NCBI GenBank assembly: GCA_018820315.1
Contig: JAHJOQ010000105.1
Location: 1-60,701, forward strand
DNA: 60,701 nt
Reading direction: 5' to 3'
Source: Candidatus Zixiibacteriota bacterium
GTDB taxonomy: Bacteria > Zixibacteria > MSB-5A5 > JAABVY01 > JAHJOQ01
In this document: piece after piece, positions 8,586 through 18,248 of the stretch
How the letters are laid out: each line of letters opens with the position of its first letter
How positions within the stretch are numbered: the first letter of the stretch is position 1
Made by a program: the position numbers and the translations under genes
Notes under the pieces: model-generated
Databases searched by the model: none
Seen by the model: the letters and a program-made list of their open reading frames with translations, nothing else
Told to the model about the DNA's origin: nothing

Positions 8586-10013
8586 ATGTGTCGAATTGTC
8601 AGAAATACGGTGATATCTGCCTGCCTTCTGCTTCTGTTTCTGCTGTCCGCTGAACTGTCTGCACAGCACGTTCCCGGACGGTGGTCCGCGCAGTTGAGTG
8701 GAGGAATCAGGCAACCGACCCTCAATCAGAAGCACCAGCCATGGGCTGTCTCGCCATCGTTCGACGGCAGGCTTTGCTACAGGCTGACCAAATCAGTCTC
8801 AGTCGGTGGATTGCTTTCATACTCCAAGATCTACAACGATTCGGTGTCCACCTCTACATTCAAGATTGGCCGCGAACAGGCCAATGAATACTGGAAGAGC
8901 GTGAATCTTGGTCTTGTGATTGTCGTTCACATCGACAATTCGAGTCAAACATATCCCGGGCTGAAATTCGGGATAGGGATTTCATCCTGGGAAGCAAATC
9001 GTGTCGAGAACGACAAGCCGGTTATCGTCAGCAGACCCGATGGCAGTGAAACGGACTATAAGGCGTCAGAGCTTTTCCTTATGACCGGCATCGGCGGAGA
9101 AACGCCCATACATCCGCGATGGGGTATCACGTACGACATTGATTTGTACGTCATGCCCGGATTCGGCGCCGACTTCGACAGTCGAACTAATGATTACAGA
9201 TCTCACGGATACGCGAATCTGAGAGTGGGGCTTGCATTCCATTTCGGCAAGTGCGAAAAGACATTGTGGGAACGCTGGAGAGAGGATGAAAAGGAAGAAT
9301 CGCAGCAGAACGAGCCATCACCGTCGGCCGAGTATGACGCTGACAGGGATTCGACGGAAGATGGAACGCAGATCGAGGATTATCTCGACTCCGACAATGA
9401 CGGTGTGAAAGATGGAGTCGATCTTTGCCCGAATACTCCGGCGGAAGCCGCCGGATTCGTCGATGAGGCCGGCTGCCTGATCGATACTGACGCAGATGAT
9501 GTTGCCGACTACCTTGATAGCTGTCTGAACACGCCAATAGGAATGAGTGTCGATTCTGTCGGATGTTCGATCGACGAAGATTCGGATGGTGTCACGGATA
9601 GTCTGGATGAATGCCCCGGAACACCTCTCAGATATCCCGTTGACAAGATTGGTTGCATCGACAGAGCGTCTCTGTTCAAGAAGAAAGTCCTGCATGTCAA
9701 ATATCAACCTGGCGGGTCGGATGTAGACACACGGACGAGCATATATCTTGATACGCTCGTTCAGATGCTGAACCATTTCGACGATGTTAAGATCAAGATT
9801 ATCGGCTATACTGATAATATCGGAAACGAGAATGCGAATCTGAAGCTCTCTAAGAAACGAGCGGACAAAGTCTTCATATACCTTGCGGCCAGTGGTGTCG
9901 ATCAGCACAGGATGGTGGCTATTGGGAAGGGTGAGACAGACTTCATTGCGACAAATGCAAACAAATATGGACGGGAGCTCAATCGTCGTATCGAGATCGA
10001 GTTTGAGTATTGA
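8586..10013 (+). CDS. OmpA-family outer-membrane protein with thrombospondin type-3 repeats
   Basis: The protein has 475 residues and a signal sequence ending A-E-L-S-A-Q near residue 24. Residues about 25-220 are probably a small beta-barrel. An acidic linker leads to three calcium-binding type-3 repeats (D-S-D-N-D-G-V-K-D-G-V-D-L-C-P, D-T-D-A-D-D-V-A-D-Y-L-D-S-C and D-E-D-S-D-G-V-T-D-S-L-D-E-C-P). The C-terminal OmpA domain carries G-Y-T-D-N-I-G and L-S-x-K-R-A-D-K-V plus E-L-N-R-R-I-E-I. This fold binds peptidoglycan. The role is structural tethering of the outer membrane to the wall. ATG 8586 is chosen; a GTG lies one codon upstream. Confidence 0.9.
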   Translation: MCRIVRNTVISACLLLLFLLSAELSAQHVPGRWSAQLSGGIRQPTLNQKHQPWAVSPSFDGRLCYRLTKSVSVGGLLSYSKIYNDSVSTSTFKIGREQANEYWKSVNLGLVIVVHIDNSSQTYPGLKFGIGISSWEANRVENDKPVIVSRPDGSETDYKASELFLMTGIGGETPIHPRWGITYDIDLYVMPGFGADFDSRTNDYRSHGYANLRVGLAFHFGKCEKTLWERWREDEKEESQQNEPSPSAEYDADRDSTEDGTQIEDYLDSDNDGVKDGVDLCPNTPAEAAGFVDEAGCLIDTDADDVADYLDSCLNTPIGMSVDSVGCSIDEDSDGVTDSLDECPGTPLRYPVDKIGCIDRASLFKKKVLHVKYQPGGSDVDTRTSIYLDTLVQMLNHFDDVKIKIIGYTDNIGNENANLKLSKKRADKVFIYLAASGVDQHRMVAIGKGETDFIATNANKYGRELNRRIEIEFEY

Positions 10014-10127
10014 TCTGCATATATTTAGCGAGCCGCGAGCGGATGTTCAGGGCGTTTTATGCTTCAAATATCCTGCAACCGAACAACATTTTTGTGTATA
10101 AATAGAAAACTGTGAGGGAAGGATACG

Positions 10128-11882
10128 ATGCGTAAATATTTGACAATTCTGCTTCTGTTTATCATTGCTGCTGCTTCGGTTCCGGAAGTCGTGGCAGGTC
10201 CTTACGACTGGTCTCTGAGCTATACCTTCAAAGTGGCAAACCCATTGAGAAAGATCATCGAGATTGAGGCTGAGTACACTTTTCCGTCTACTGCGGACGA
10301 AGTGACATTTCAGTTGGACGATTTCGACAGCCACTATACACGCGGCTACAGAGAGCACATCAGAGTATTCAATCTGACAGACAGCAAAGGCGACAAGGTC
10401 GAAGTCGCGTCCGATTCTCCGGGAGCCTACCGAGCATCCGGCCTGAAAGGAACCTACAAGGCACATTACAATGTTGTGATGGATCATTACTTGTCGCAAA
10501 GTGAATTGGGCATTGAGGACACTCCTCTGCTGTGGGGGCCGGTCGCGGTTTTCCCCGGAGCATCTGTAATCGTCTATCCGAAAGATCTCGGGGGGAGCCG
10601 AATCGGGAGCATTGACGTGCGATTTGTCGGCAACGACGAGGAAGTTTTTGTAGTGCCATACGAGAAAGTTGGGAGAAATCACTACAGAGTTGAGAGCCTT
10701 GCGCTTCTGAAGAGTGAATTCTGGTCGATTGGACTCTTTGATGAGTACGTGTATGAAAAGAATGGTGATTCTCTCATCTACTGCATTGTGAAGGAGGGCA
10801 TCAGTTATGATCCTGATTCGCTGAAGTCCAGGATTGACCTCATTCTCGATTTCTACACTCAGATGTTCGGTTCTCTACCGGTTCATAGGCTCAGCATGTC
10901 CGTAATCTTCACTCCAACTTCAGCCAAAACGCGGGGCATGAACAGCTTTGGTGCGGTCGGGTTTCAGAGCTTCAATTGTCTTCTGGATGAAAAAGTTGCC
11001 GACAAGGACCTCGATTCGCAGATGGGATTGATATCATACAACTTAATGTCATTTTGGACGCCGGGACGCTTCCGTCCCGACAACAGCTCGCAGCTCGACT
11101 GGTTCACCACGGGCGTTATGAACTACTCGCAGCTGAAGACCATGTTGCGGCTTGGGTTTATCGATGACAATGAATTCATGGATAGGTTGAGCAGGACCTA
11201 CTCAGCGTACCGAGATCAACTCGATAGGCGCGGTCTGTCACTAAATGCACTCCTTAAACTCGCGAATTCCAACGACAGGACTGTCTACGAGTTTATGATT
11301 TGCGCAATGCTCGATCTTTCTCTCATCGCCGAGACGGGAGGAGAAGCATCACTGGATGATGTGCTGGTCAGTCTTTATCATACTTTCAGAGGGACAGCGG
11401 GCTACAGCGAGGCCGACCTTCACGGTCTATTTAGAGAGTTGGGTCTGACTGAAGTGGACAGCCTAATGGGGCGCCATTTCAGAGAAGCGTACCCCATAGA
11501 ACTGAAAGAACTGCTGCGGGCCTTCGGGTATACTTCCACATTGGCGTCGGCTGGCCAGGTTGACATCGGTCTCAGGCTCACTGGTCCTGATAACTTGAGT
11601 GTGGACTGGGTGGATCCCAAAGGTGCTGCAAAGAAAGCCGGAATTCAGCCGGGAGACATTCTTTCACAGGTGCGCGGATTCAAGATAGACAAGGCTTCAG
11701 ATCTTCCAAAACTGATTTCGAATCTTGACGCAGGCTCCAAGATAGAAGTTACCTATATCCGCAACGGCAAGGAGCGTGATACGGAAATCACACTTGCCAG
11801 GAGGATGATACAGCGCATCTCACCGATTCAGCCACTGTCATCTTCGGCGAAATCGCTATGGGAGAAATATAAGTCAATCTAA
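10128..11882 (+). CDS. M61-like (glycyl aminopeptidase) PDZ protein lacking the zinc site
   Basis: The protein has 584 residues, a signal peptide (cleavage near V-V-A-G at residue 24), a beta-rich N-terminal domain, an alpha domain and a C-terminal PDZ domain (A-A-K-K-A-G-I-Q-P-G-D-I-L, about residue 505). This order and F-G-x(13)-M-N-S-F-G-A-V-G-F match the M61 family. Where M61 enzymes have H-E-x-x-H followed by W and R-x-R-P, this protein reads L-I-S-Y-N-L-M-S-F-W-T-P-G-R-F-R-P, so both His ligands and the Glu are absent. The downstream Glu ligand position reads W-F-T-T-G-V-M-N-Y instead of an E-G-F-T-x-Y-Y type block. I infer a non-catalytic, exported substrate-binding relative. The start ATG has GGAAGGA 7 nt upstream. 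Confidence 0.75.
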   Translation: MRKYLTILLLFIIAAASVPEVVAGPYDWSLSYTFKVANPLRKIIEIEAEYTFPSTADEVTFQLDDFDSHYTRGYREHIRVFNLTDSKGDKVEVASDSPGAYRASGLKGTYKAHYNVVMDHYLSQSELGIEDTPLLWGPVAVFPGASVIVYPKDLGGSRIGSIDVRFVGNDEEVFVVPYEKVGRNHYRVESLALLKSEFWSIGLFDEYVYEKNGDSLIYCIVKEGISYDPDSLKSRIDLILDFYTQMFGSLPVHRLSMSVIFTPTSAKTRGMNSFGAVGFQSFNCLLDEKVADKDLDSQMGLISYNLMSFWTPGRFRPDNSSQLDWFTTGVMNYSQLKTMLRLGFIDDNEFMDRLSRTYSAYRDQLDRRGLSLNALLKLANSNDRTVYEFMICAMLDLSLIAETGGEASLDDVLVSLYHTFRGTAGYSEADLHGLFRELGLTEVDSLMGRHFREAYPIELKELLRAFGYTSTLASAGQVDIGLRLTGPDNLSVDWVDPKGAAKKAGIQPGDILSQVRGFKIDKASDLPKLISNLDAGSKIEVTYIRNGKERDTEITLARRMIQRISPIQPLSSSAKSLWEKYKSI

Positions 11883-11988
11883 GTATTGTCTGCAGTGAAC
11901 ATCGTGACTGGTGTTCTGCGAAGAGTCACAGTGGCAGGATTCGATAGCGTCGGTGACGACGTTGTAATCTGTCGCAATCATTCAAGCG

Positions 11989-12019
11989 AACGGCTGCCTC
12001 TGAGTTAGAGGCAGCCGTT
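11989..12019. terminator. Bidirectional intrinsic terminator
   Basis: A 13-bp perfect stem (11989-12001 with 12007-12019, loop GAGTT) begins with AA and ends with TTT. It separates the convergent M61-like gene (+) and the beta-propeller gene (-). Confidence 0.8.
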
Positions 12020-12041
12020 TTCAAGTTCTCGATTCTGCGCG

Positions 12042-13142
12042 TTAATTTACCAGCGCGAAGAACGGGACCTCGATCATCTCAGGTTCAGGATTGATATTCG
12101 TTACAGTTTTATCTTCGGCTACATACATGCCTTCGCTTCGCGTTCCGACGATTACCATGCCATTATCAGCAGCGATCGATGATACTTCCAGAGCTTCGGA
12201 CCAGTCCATCGGATTGACCCAATCCTCGAAGATCTCATAGTAACCCCAGTTTCTCGTGCCCACCAGTATCTTCCATCCGTTGAAGGCGACTGAGGTGATG
12301 TCACATACAAGAAGCCCATCGTCTGAATCGTATAGATTCCAGCTTCCACCATCGAATACGTAGAGACCTTCCGGAATCCCGACATAGAGTCGATCATGTC
12401 TGTAGCCGAGAGTTGAAACGTGATCGAAAGCTGTTGAGTCAGACTCGAGGAAGCGTTTTCGGAATTTGATGCCATCATAGAAGAAGAGACCCTCACCTTC
12501 GGAGGCGACCCACATCAAACCACCGCCGAACTGAATCGCGGTGATGCTGTTCTTCTCAAGAAGAACGGATGCGCTGTCGTTGGCGAGTTTGATGAGACCA
12601 TCCCAGGCAGTACCGAGATAGACAGCGTCCCCATCCTTTGCAATCGCGGTGATTTCAGATTCGATTTCGGGGACCATCCTCGTAAGAATTCCGCTGCTGT
12701 CGCGCAGATAGAGTCCCAACTTTGTGCCAATATAGAGATCGCTTCCATCAGGATAGAGTGCTGTTACATGGTGATCGACGAGGCCATCATCGGCAGAGAG
12801 CAGATCGATGGATGAATCTGCGGGATCATAGATGATGAGGCCACCATCGGTGCCGGCAATTGCTTTGTCATTCGCAACCGCGACACAGTTAACTTTCGAA
12901 TAACCGACAACGAGCGTATCGAGCGGAGCATCATCCAGCAACAACTCTGATGCTGCCGGTGTGTCTGAGTGTACGACTCCCATACTGTGCTCATATTCTG
13001 AGTTCAGCGCTTCTTCTGCCACACGAAGCTGCATCTCAGCTGGCGTGATGACGACCCTCTCTTCGACACTGAGCACAAAGATTGCCACAACGACAGCCGC
13101 TACGGCAACCAGCCCTGCTGCAAATAGGATTCGATTTCTCAT
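12042..13142 (-). CDS. Membrane-anchored beta-propeller protein of unknown function
   Basis: The protein has 366 residues. One TM helix (about residues 5-24) is followed by a short linker and a series of about seven blade-like repeats containing Y-I-G-T-K-L-G-L-Y-L-R-D, V-Y-L-G-T-A-W-D-G-L, L-M-W-V-A-S-E-G-E-G-L-F and L-Y-V-G-I-P-E-G-L-Y-V-F. These resemble the regulator-propeller repeats found in periplasmic halves of hybrid two-component sensors, but no kinase or HTH follows, so the propeller stands alone. It would face the periplasm. ATG 13142 is preceded by AAAGGAAAATGTC. It is probably monocistronic. The substrate or partner cannot be told. Confidence 0.65.
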   Translation of the reverse strand: MRNRILFAAGLVAVAAVVVAIFVLSVEERVVITPAEMQLRVAEEALNSEYEHSMGVVHSDTPAASELLLDDAPLDTLVVGYSKVNCVAVANDKAIAGTDGGLIIYDPADSSIDLLSADDGLVDHHVTALYPDGSDLYIGTKLGLYLRDSSGILTRMVPEIESEITAIAKDGDAVYLGTAWDGLIKLANDSASVLLEKNSITAIQFGGGLMWVASEGEGLFFYDGIKFRKRFLESDSTAFDHVSTLGYRHDRLYVGIPEGLYVFDGGSWNLYDSDDGLLVCDITSVAFNGWKILVGTRNWGYYEIFEDWVNPMDWSEALEVSSIAADNGMVIVGTRSEGMYVAEDKTVTNINPEPEMIEVPFFALVN

Positions 13143-13356
13143 GACATTTTCCTTTCGGTTGAGGTTTGTTCATTTCGTTCTGATGATTGCTATTGCATAT
13201 GCCATGCCATGAGTCTATCACCTTGGGGTACTGTGACTTATGGTTATTGGGGATGTTTTCGATTCGGCTGTTGTGTGTCAGATGGGACACATATTGAGTG
13301 ATGCCGATAATGATTCTTGACAATGGCAGAGAGTGGACTATCTTATGCAGTCTGAT

Positions 13357-13430
13357 CGGGGTGTGGCGCAGTCTGGCAGCGCGCTTGCTTTGGGAGCAAG
13401 ATGTCGGAGGTTCGAATCCTCTCACCCCGA
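13357..13430 (+). tRNA. tRNA-Pro (anticodon TGG)
   Basis: The acceptor stem CGGGGTG (13357-13363) pairs with CACCCCG (13423-13429) and the discriminator is A at 13430. The anticodon stem CTTGC/GCAAG encloses TTTGGGA, giving TGG (Pro). The T arm GGAGG-TTCGAAT-CCTC is standard. CCA is not encoded, so it must be added post-transcriptionally. Confidence 0.96.
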
Positions 13431-13663
13431 TTTTGAATTCCCCCCCCGAATCATCAAGCGATACATGAGACTGGCGACTACTTACAGAGTTTCTGTGAGA
13501 TGCAGTTTAGTAAGCCTCGCCGTCAAGGGTGGCATGTGGTAAAAGGACACTATTGAATGTGCCACGGATTCGGCACGGTCAACGGCCTTCGGTTTGTCTG
13601 ATCACCAGATGTTTTCGTCGAAGCTGCTGCGATGTCGGCACGATTTTAGTTGCAAGTCACGAC

Positions 13664-13675
13664 TATGATATCATA
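13664..13675. promoter_or_regulatory. 12-bp palindrome overlapping a candidate hydrogenase promoter
   Basis: TATGATATCATA is a perfect palindrome 29 nt before the hydB start. It overlaps a possible promoter TTGCAA (13650-13655), 16 nt, CATAAT (13672-13677). A site placed over the -10 would suit a repressor. Neither element is proven. Confidence 0.35.
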
Positions 13676-13704
13676 ATTGCCCGATATTCGTTGGGGTGTT
13701 GATT

Positions 13705-14859
13705 GTGAATAGAAGCAGGACGCTCGACAAATACCGGAAGCAGTCAAGTGCGTTTGTTGCTTCCCTCGTTGATCTTCAGCGGTTGGTTGACATCTTCCGC
13801 GAACAGAACTTCTCTGTGCTCGGTCCCACCGTCATCGATCATGCAGTATGTTATGACAAGATTGAATCGATCGATCAACTGCCGTCAGGTTGGCGCGAAT
13901 CTCAGGATGGCGGAAGATATCGTTTGATACAAGAGGGTGACGGTGCGCTGTTCGCGCACACGATGGGACCACAGTCGTGGAAGCGCTTTCTCTTTCCTGC
14001 GAACCAGGACACAGTCTGTGCCAGACAAGAATCATGCGGCATTGCTCTGTCGTCAACCAGCATTGAGCCTGCACCGAGTCAGGTATTTCTGGGAGTAAGA
14101 GCATGTGAAATAGCTGCGTTGAAGATTCTCGACAAAGTATTACTCGAAGGCCCATTTGTGGACTCTGTGTACCGCGAACGGCGCCGGAATTCGTTTATCG
14201 TTGCGGTCAACTGTACCCGCGCCGGGGACACCTGCTTTTGCGCTTCAATGAATACCGGACCGTATCTGACCGATGGGTTTGACTTGGGGTTGACCGAGCT
14301 GTTGGAGGCGAATCAACATTTGTTTATTATCGAGGCCGGTACAGAGCGAGGACACGAAGTTGTGGAAGGGATGGGGCTGCCATTGGCAACGGACGAGCAG
14401 CGGAGGACTGCGAAGAGTGCAGTAGATGATGCGGCGACATCGATGGGTCGCGTGGTTGACACAGAGAATCTGCCGGCAGCTCTGAAGACTTGTCTGGGTG
14501 ACTACCACTGGGAGGAAATCGCCAATCGGTGTCTCACGTGCGGCAACTGCACACTCGTATGTCCGACTTGCTTCTGCTCCAATTACGAGGACTCCTCCGA
14601 CTTAGTCGGCGCTGCGGCAAGTCGTACGCGCCGCTGGGATTCCTGTTTCTCTGTTGACTTTTCATACATTCACGGCGGCAGCACTCGGGCCACCGCAATG
14701 TCCCGGTACCGACAGTGGATGATGCACAAGCTGGCCTATTGGCCGGAGCAATTCGGATCTTATGGCTGTGTAGGGTGCGGTCGCTGCATTACCTGGTGCC
14801 CCGTGGGTATCGATATAACAGAGGAAATCACTGTATTTCGTAAAAGAGTCACGAGGTAA
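13705..14859 (+). CDS. hydB: Group 3b-type [NiFe] hydrogenase (sulfhydrogenase) beta subunit, 4Fe-4S protein
   Basis: The protein has 384 residues. Typical HydB blocks are [17 protein letters not shown] near residue 130 and [12 protein letters not shown] near 170. Two 4Fe-4S binding sites lie in the C-terminal half: [16 protein letters not shown] (about 274) and [12 protein letters not shown] (about 353). It relays electrons between the hydrogenase small subunit and the FAD subunit. The GTG at 13705 is chosen because GGGG lies 10 nt upstream; an in-frame GTG at 13696 has no spaced ribosome binding site. It opens a five-gene operon (beta, cNMP-fold, gamma, delta, alpha) with the gene order of archaeal hydBGDA apart from the insertion. 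Confidence 0.9.
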   Translation: MNRSRTLDKYRKQSSAFVASLVDLQRLVDIFREQNFSVLGPTVIDHAVCYDKIESIDQLPSGWRESQDGGRYRLIQEGDGALFAHTMGPQSWKRFLFPANQDTVCARQESCGIALSSTSIEPAPSQVFLGVRACEIAALKILDKVLLEGPFVDSVYRERRRNSFIVAVNCTRAGDTCFCASMNTGPYLTDGFDLGLTELLEANQHLFIIEAGTERGHEVVEGMGLPLATDEQRRTAKSAVDDAATSMGRVVDTENLPAALKTCLGDYHWEEIANRCLTCGNCTLVCPTCFCSNYEDSSDLVGAAASRTRRWDSCFSVDFSYIHGGSTRATAMSRYRQWMMHKLAYWPEQFGSYGCVGCGRCITWCPVGIDITEEITVFRKRVTR

Positions 14860-14864
14860 GACAT

Positions 14865-15332
14865 ATGGAAAACCTGGAAAGAATCTTGAGCGCGCACCCG
14901 TTCCTAAGCGGTATGACCGCGCAGCAAATCGAAGTGCTGGTAGGGTGTGCCTCGAACGCAGTTTTTAAGCCTGGAGAATTCATCATACGAGAGGGACAGC
15001 CGGCTGATCATTTCTATTTCATCCGGCACGGACTGGTGCAGATCGAGACCCACATACCGCAGAGGGGAGCGCTAATCATACGAACTCGCCACGAAGGTGA
15101 GGTCCTGGGCTGGTCGTGGATGATACCGCCCTATCGGTGGCACTTTGATGCTCGAGTGTCCGAACTTACACGGGTCATCGCGATGGACGGGAAATGCCTG
15201 CGAGACAAATGCGATCGTGATCACGACCTGGGTTATGAAATTATGAAGAGATTTTCGCTGATAATCGCGGAGCGACTGGAGGCAACGCGGTTGCAGTTAA
15301 TGGACGTCTATGGAAATTCTACGACCAAATGA
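14865..15332 (+). CDS. Stand-alone cyclic-nucleotide-binding-fold protein in the hydrogenase operon
   Basis: The protein has 155 residues and is only a CRP-type cNMP-binding beta-roll ([23 protein letters not shown], about residues 35-57) and the following alpha helix; no HTH domain follows. The phosphate-binding cassette is unusual: after G-E-V-L-G-W-S-W the sequence is [11 protein letters not shown] instead of the cyclic-phosphate-binding R-S/T-A, so classical cAMP binding is unlikely. It starts 5 nt after hydB and its last 23 nt overlap hydG, so it is clearly part of the operon. I infer a regulatory or structural accessory of the hydrogenase; this is not shown by sequence. Confidence 0.8.
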   Translation: MENLERILSAHPFLSGMTAQQIEVLVGCASNAVFKPGEFIIREGQPADHFYFIRHGLVQIETHIPQRGALIIRTRHEGEVLGWSWMIPPYRWHFDARVSELTRVIAMDGKCLRDKCDRDHDLGYEIMKRFSLIIAERLEATRLQLMDVYGNSTTK

Positions 15333-16179
15333 AGATATAGCAATCGGCTCTGCGCCAGACGCCATGTTGCCGCGACCGTATGCTATTCGAAAGCTGACCA
15401 ACGAGACGCACGACACCTTCTCGCTTGAACTGCAACCGGATTGTGATGATCAGGGATTTTCATTCTCACCCGGACAGTTCAACATGCTGTATGTGCTGGG
15501 CGTTGGTGAAGTACCTATATCGATTAGTGGAGACCCCGCGAAACCTGAGAGATTGACTCATACTCTGCGCGAGGTTGGTGCTGTCACAAGAGCCATGCGA
15601 CGCCTGAAAGCCGGCGGCTGGCTGGGTGTCAGGGGTCCTTATGGCAGCAGTTGGCCGATCAGCAATGCCGAAAGAAAGGACGTGGTTCTGGTGACCGGAG
15701 GCATTGGCCTTGCACCGCTACGTCCGGTAATATATCACATCCTGGCGAATCGTGATCATTACGGCAAGATCGTTCTGCTCTACGGCGCTCGAACGCCCGA
15801 TGACATTCTGTACGAGAAAGAGCTGGAGAAGTGGCGCTCGCGATTTGATCTTGAGATCCATATTACGGTCGATCGTGCGACAGGGTCATGGTGTGGCAAC
15901 GTGGGAGTTGTGACGCAGCTAATCACACGTTCTCCGTTCGATGCGAAGAACTGTGTAGCGATGGTGTGCGGACCGGAGATCATGATGCGCTTCACAATAC
16001 TTGAGTTGGAGAGGCGCGGTGTTAACCTCGACAACATCTATGTATCCATGGAGCGCAATATGAAGTGCGGGATTGGACTGTGTGGCCATTGTCAGGTGGC
16101 TGGATCGTTTGTGTGCAAGAACGGGCCGGTTTACCGCTATGATGAATTGGGCAACCTGCTTATGCAGAGGGAAGTATAG
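15310..16179 (+). CDS. hydG: Sulfhydrogenase gamma (FAD/NAD(P)-binding diaphorase) subunit
   Basis: The protein has 289 residues. A ferredoxin-reductase-like FAD domain (F-S-P-G-Q-F-N-M-L near residue 58) is followed by the NAD(P) domain ([14 protein letters not shown] near 126) and a C-terminal 2Fe-2S site ([13 protein letters not shown], with the fourth Cys in F-V-C-K-N-G-P-V). This is the layout of HydG in group 3b hydrogenases, which exchanges electrons with NAD(P)(H). The FAD motif has P-I-S-I-S-G rather than the common R-x-Y-S. The ATG at 15310 lies within the end of the preceding gene. The next gene begins 2 nt after its stop. Confidence 0.92.
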   Translation: MEILRPNEDIAIGSAPDAMLPRPYAIRKLTNETHDTFSLELQPDCDDQGFSFSPGQFNMLYVLGVGEVPISISGDPAKPERLTHTLREVGAVTRAMRRLKAGGWLGVRGPYGSSWPISNAERKDVVLVTGGIGLAPLRPVIYHILANRDHYGKIVLLYGARTPDDILYEKELEKWRSRFDLEIHITVDRATGSWCGNVGVVTQLITRSPFDAKNCVAMVCGPEIMMRFTILELERRGVNLDNIYVSMERNMKCGIGLCGHCQVAGSFVCKNGPVYRYDELGNLLMQREV

Positions 16180-16180
16180 C

Positions 16181-16960
16181 GTGACATCAAGCAAGAAAGC
16201 AAAACTGGCGGTGTGGAAGTTTGCATCGTGCGACGGTTGTCAGTTGTCGATTCTCGATTGTGAGGAGCAGCTATTGGATATTGCCGGGGCCGTGCAGATT
16301 GCGAATTTCGCTGAGGCGACAAGAGCCGTCATCAAAGGTCCCTATGATATATCACTGGTGGAAGGGTCGATCACGACCCCGCACGACGCTGAACGAATAC
16401 ACAAGATCAGACGCAACTCCAAATATTTGATCGTTATCGGTGCTTGCGCAACGGCAGGCGGAATCCAGTCGCTGAGGAATTTCGCAGACGTGCGCGAATA
16501 CACTTCGCTTATCTACGCTCATCCCGAGTACATTGAAAGCCTTGGCAAATCAACACCGATCGCAGACCACGTGTACGTGGATTTTGAGTTACGGGGCTGT
16601 CCTATCAACAAGTACCAGTTGCTGGAAGTGCTTAGCGCTAAGCTGGCAGGCCGCAAACCATGCATTCCGACCTACAGCGTGTGCGTCGAGTGCAAGCGAA
16701 AGGGAAACGTGTGTGTTATGGTCGCTCTCGGAGTTCCCTGCCTCGGCCCGGTAACGCAAGCTGGATGTGGTGCGCTGTGCCCATCCTATCAGCGGGGCTG
16801 TTTTGCCTGCTTCGGTCCCAAAGAGACACCCAATGCTGAGTCGCTTGCAAGCAAGCTAGAGAAGAGCGGGCAGACTCGTCAGGAAATCGTCCGTGCGTTC
16901 AGAGGATTCAATGCATTCGCCGAATCGTTCCGCAAGCAGAGCGAGGCATATGAAAGGTAG
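16181..16960 (+). CDS. hydD: Sulfhydrogenase delta ([NiFe] hydrogenase small) subunit
   Basis: The protein has 259 residues. The proximal cluster motif C-D-G-C is at residues 17-20, followed by [19 protein letters not shown] and R-G-C-P-I-N-K-Y, all conserved in group 3 small subunits. Further Cys blocks ([34 protein letters not shown]) supply the remaining Fe-S clusters. There is no Tat signal, so it is cytoplasmic, as expected for group 3. The GTG at 16181 is chosen: AGAGGGAAG lies 7-8 nt upstream and it sits right after the hydG stop. An open frame extends further upstream but only as a shadow of hydG. It overlaps the large subunit by 11 nt. Confidence 0.92.
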   Translation: MTSSKKAKLAVWKFASCDGCQLSILDCEEQLLDIAGAVQIANFAEATRAVIKGPYDISLVEGSITTPHDAERIHKIRRNSKYLIVIGACATAGGIQSLRNFADVREYTSLIYAHPEYIESLGKSTPIADHVYVDFELRGCPINKYQLLEVLSAKLAGRKPCIPTYSVCVECKRKGNVCVMVALGVPCLGPVTQAGCGALCPSYQRGCFACFGPKETPNAESLASKLEKSGQTRQEIVRAFRGFNAFAESFRKQSEAYER

Positions 16961-18239
16961 AAGCATCAAAGTCGATTACCTTGCCCGCGTGGAAGGGGAG
17001 GGTGGCTTCCAGGTCAAGATCAAGGGTAATGAAGTTACCGAAGCCAAACTGAATATCTTTGAGCCGCCACGGTTCTTCGAGGCATTCCTGCGCAATCGCC
17101 ACTTTCTTGAGGCACCGGATATTACGGCTCGGATATGTGGCATCTGTCCGGTGGCATATCAGATGAGCTCTTCATATGCCATGGAACAGGCTTGCGGCGT
17201 CAGTGTCATCGGACCGCTGAGGGATCTGCGCCGTCTGATCTATTGTGGCGAGTGGATTGAATCCCACGCGCTGCATATCTACATGCTGCACGCTCCCGAC
17301 TTCCTCGGATATGAGGATGCTATTCAGCTTGCGAAAGACTATCCCGACATTGTAGGACGCGGACTGAAGCTCAAGAAGATCGGCAACGATCTCATGATAA
17401 AACTGGGCGGACGCGAAATCCATCCTATCAACCCTCGCATCGGCGGGTTTTACAAGACACCCACCAGAAAGGAACTGGACAGTTTCATTGAGCCTCTGGA
17501 GTGGGCGCTCGATGCCTCGCTGGAGACTGTGCGCTGGACGGCCAAATTGACGTTTCCTGAGCTGGAGCGGGACTATGAGTTTGTGTCTCTGAGGCATCCG
17601 GATGAGTATCCTATTTGTGAAGGAAGAATCGTATCTAACAAGGGCATTGATATAGAGATCGCAGACTTTCTCAAGGTCTTCGAGGAGGAACACGTCGCAC
17701 ACTCAACATCGCTGCAAGCCCGAGTCAGGGACCGGGCCGACTACCTTGCAGGACCTCTGGCGCGCTACCACAATAGTTATGACAAGCTTCCGGAGATTGC
17801 TCGAAATGCTGCTGTCGAGGCAGGGCTGGGAGAGTCGTGCCGCAATCCCTTCAAGAGCATCTCTGTGCGTGCGGTCGAGCTGGTATTCGCTTGCACCGAG
17901 GCGCTACGACTGATCGGTTCGTATTCGGAACCGGACACGCCATATGTTGAGTGTACTGCTAGAGACGCGGTGGGTCACGGATGCACTGAGGCTCCTCGCG
18001 GGCTACTGTACCATAGATATCATATTGACAATCGGGGGCTAATCAAATCGGCTCGCATTGTGCCGCCAACGTCTCAGAATCAGAAGGCAATTGAAGCAGA
18101 CCTTCGCTCTTTCGTGCAACGCAATCTGCATTTGCCGAAGGACGAACTTACCTGGCAGTGTGAGCAGGTTGTCCGCAATTATGATCCATGTATATCCTGT
18201 TCCTGCCACTTCCTCGACCTGCAGTTTCAGAAGGAGTAG
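16950..18239 (+). CDS. hydA: Sulfhydrogenase alpha ([NiFe] hydrogenase large) subunit
   Basis: The protein has 429 residues. The nickel-binding motifs are complete: R-I-C-G-I-C-P (Cys63, Cys66) and D-P-C-I-S-C-S-C-H (Cys414, Cys417, His420). Nine residues follow His420 (F-L-D-L-Q-F-Q-K-E), the C-terminal extension that the endopeptidase removes after nickel insertion. N-terminal R-V-E-G-E-G-G-F is also typical. Together with hydB, G and D this gives a cytoplasmic H2:NAD(P)+ oxidoreductase of the group 3b type, which may also reduce sulfur or polysulfide. The start is ATG 16950 with GAGG upstream, inside the end of hydD. The maturation protease gene begins 9 nt after its stop. Confidence 0.95.
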   Translation: MKGRSIKVDYLARVEGEGGFQVKIKGNEVTEAKLNIFEPPRFFEAFLRNRHFLEAPDITARICGICPVAYQMSSSYAMEQACGVSVIGPLRDLRRLIYCGEWIESHALHIYMLHAPDFLGYEDAIQLAKDYPDIVGRGLKLKKIGNDLMIKLGGREIHPINPRIGGFYKTPTRKELDSFIEPLEWALDASLETVRWTAKLTFPELERDYEFVSLRHPDEYPICEGRIVSNKGIDIEIADFLKVFEEEHVAHSTSLQARVRDRADYLAGPLARYHNSYDKLPEIARNAAVEAGLGESCRNPFKSISVRAVELVFACTEALRLIGSYSEPDTPYVECTARDAVGHGCTEAPRGLLYHRYHIDNRGLIKSARIVPPTSQNQKAIEADLRSFVQRNLHLPKDELTWQCEQVVRNYDPCISCSCHFLDLQFQKE

Positions 18240-18248
18240 GTTGAGGAT

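Noticed and set aside
13636-13655. Possible sigma-54 promoter (GGCACG ... TTGC) before hydB
   Set aside because: The GG and GC elements are 13 nt apart; sigma-54 needs 10.
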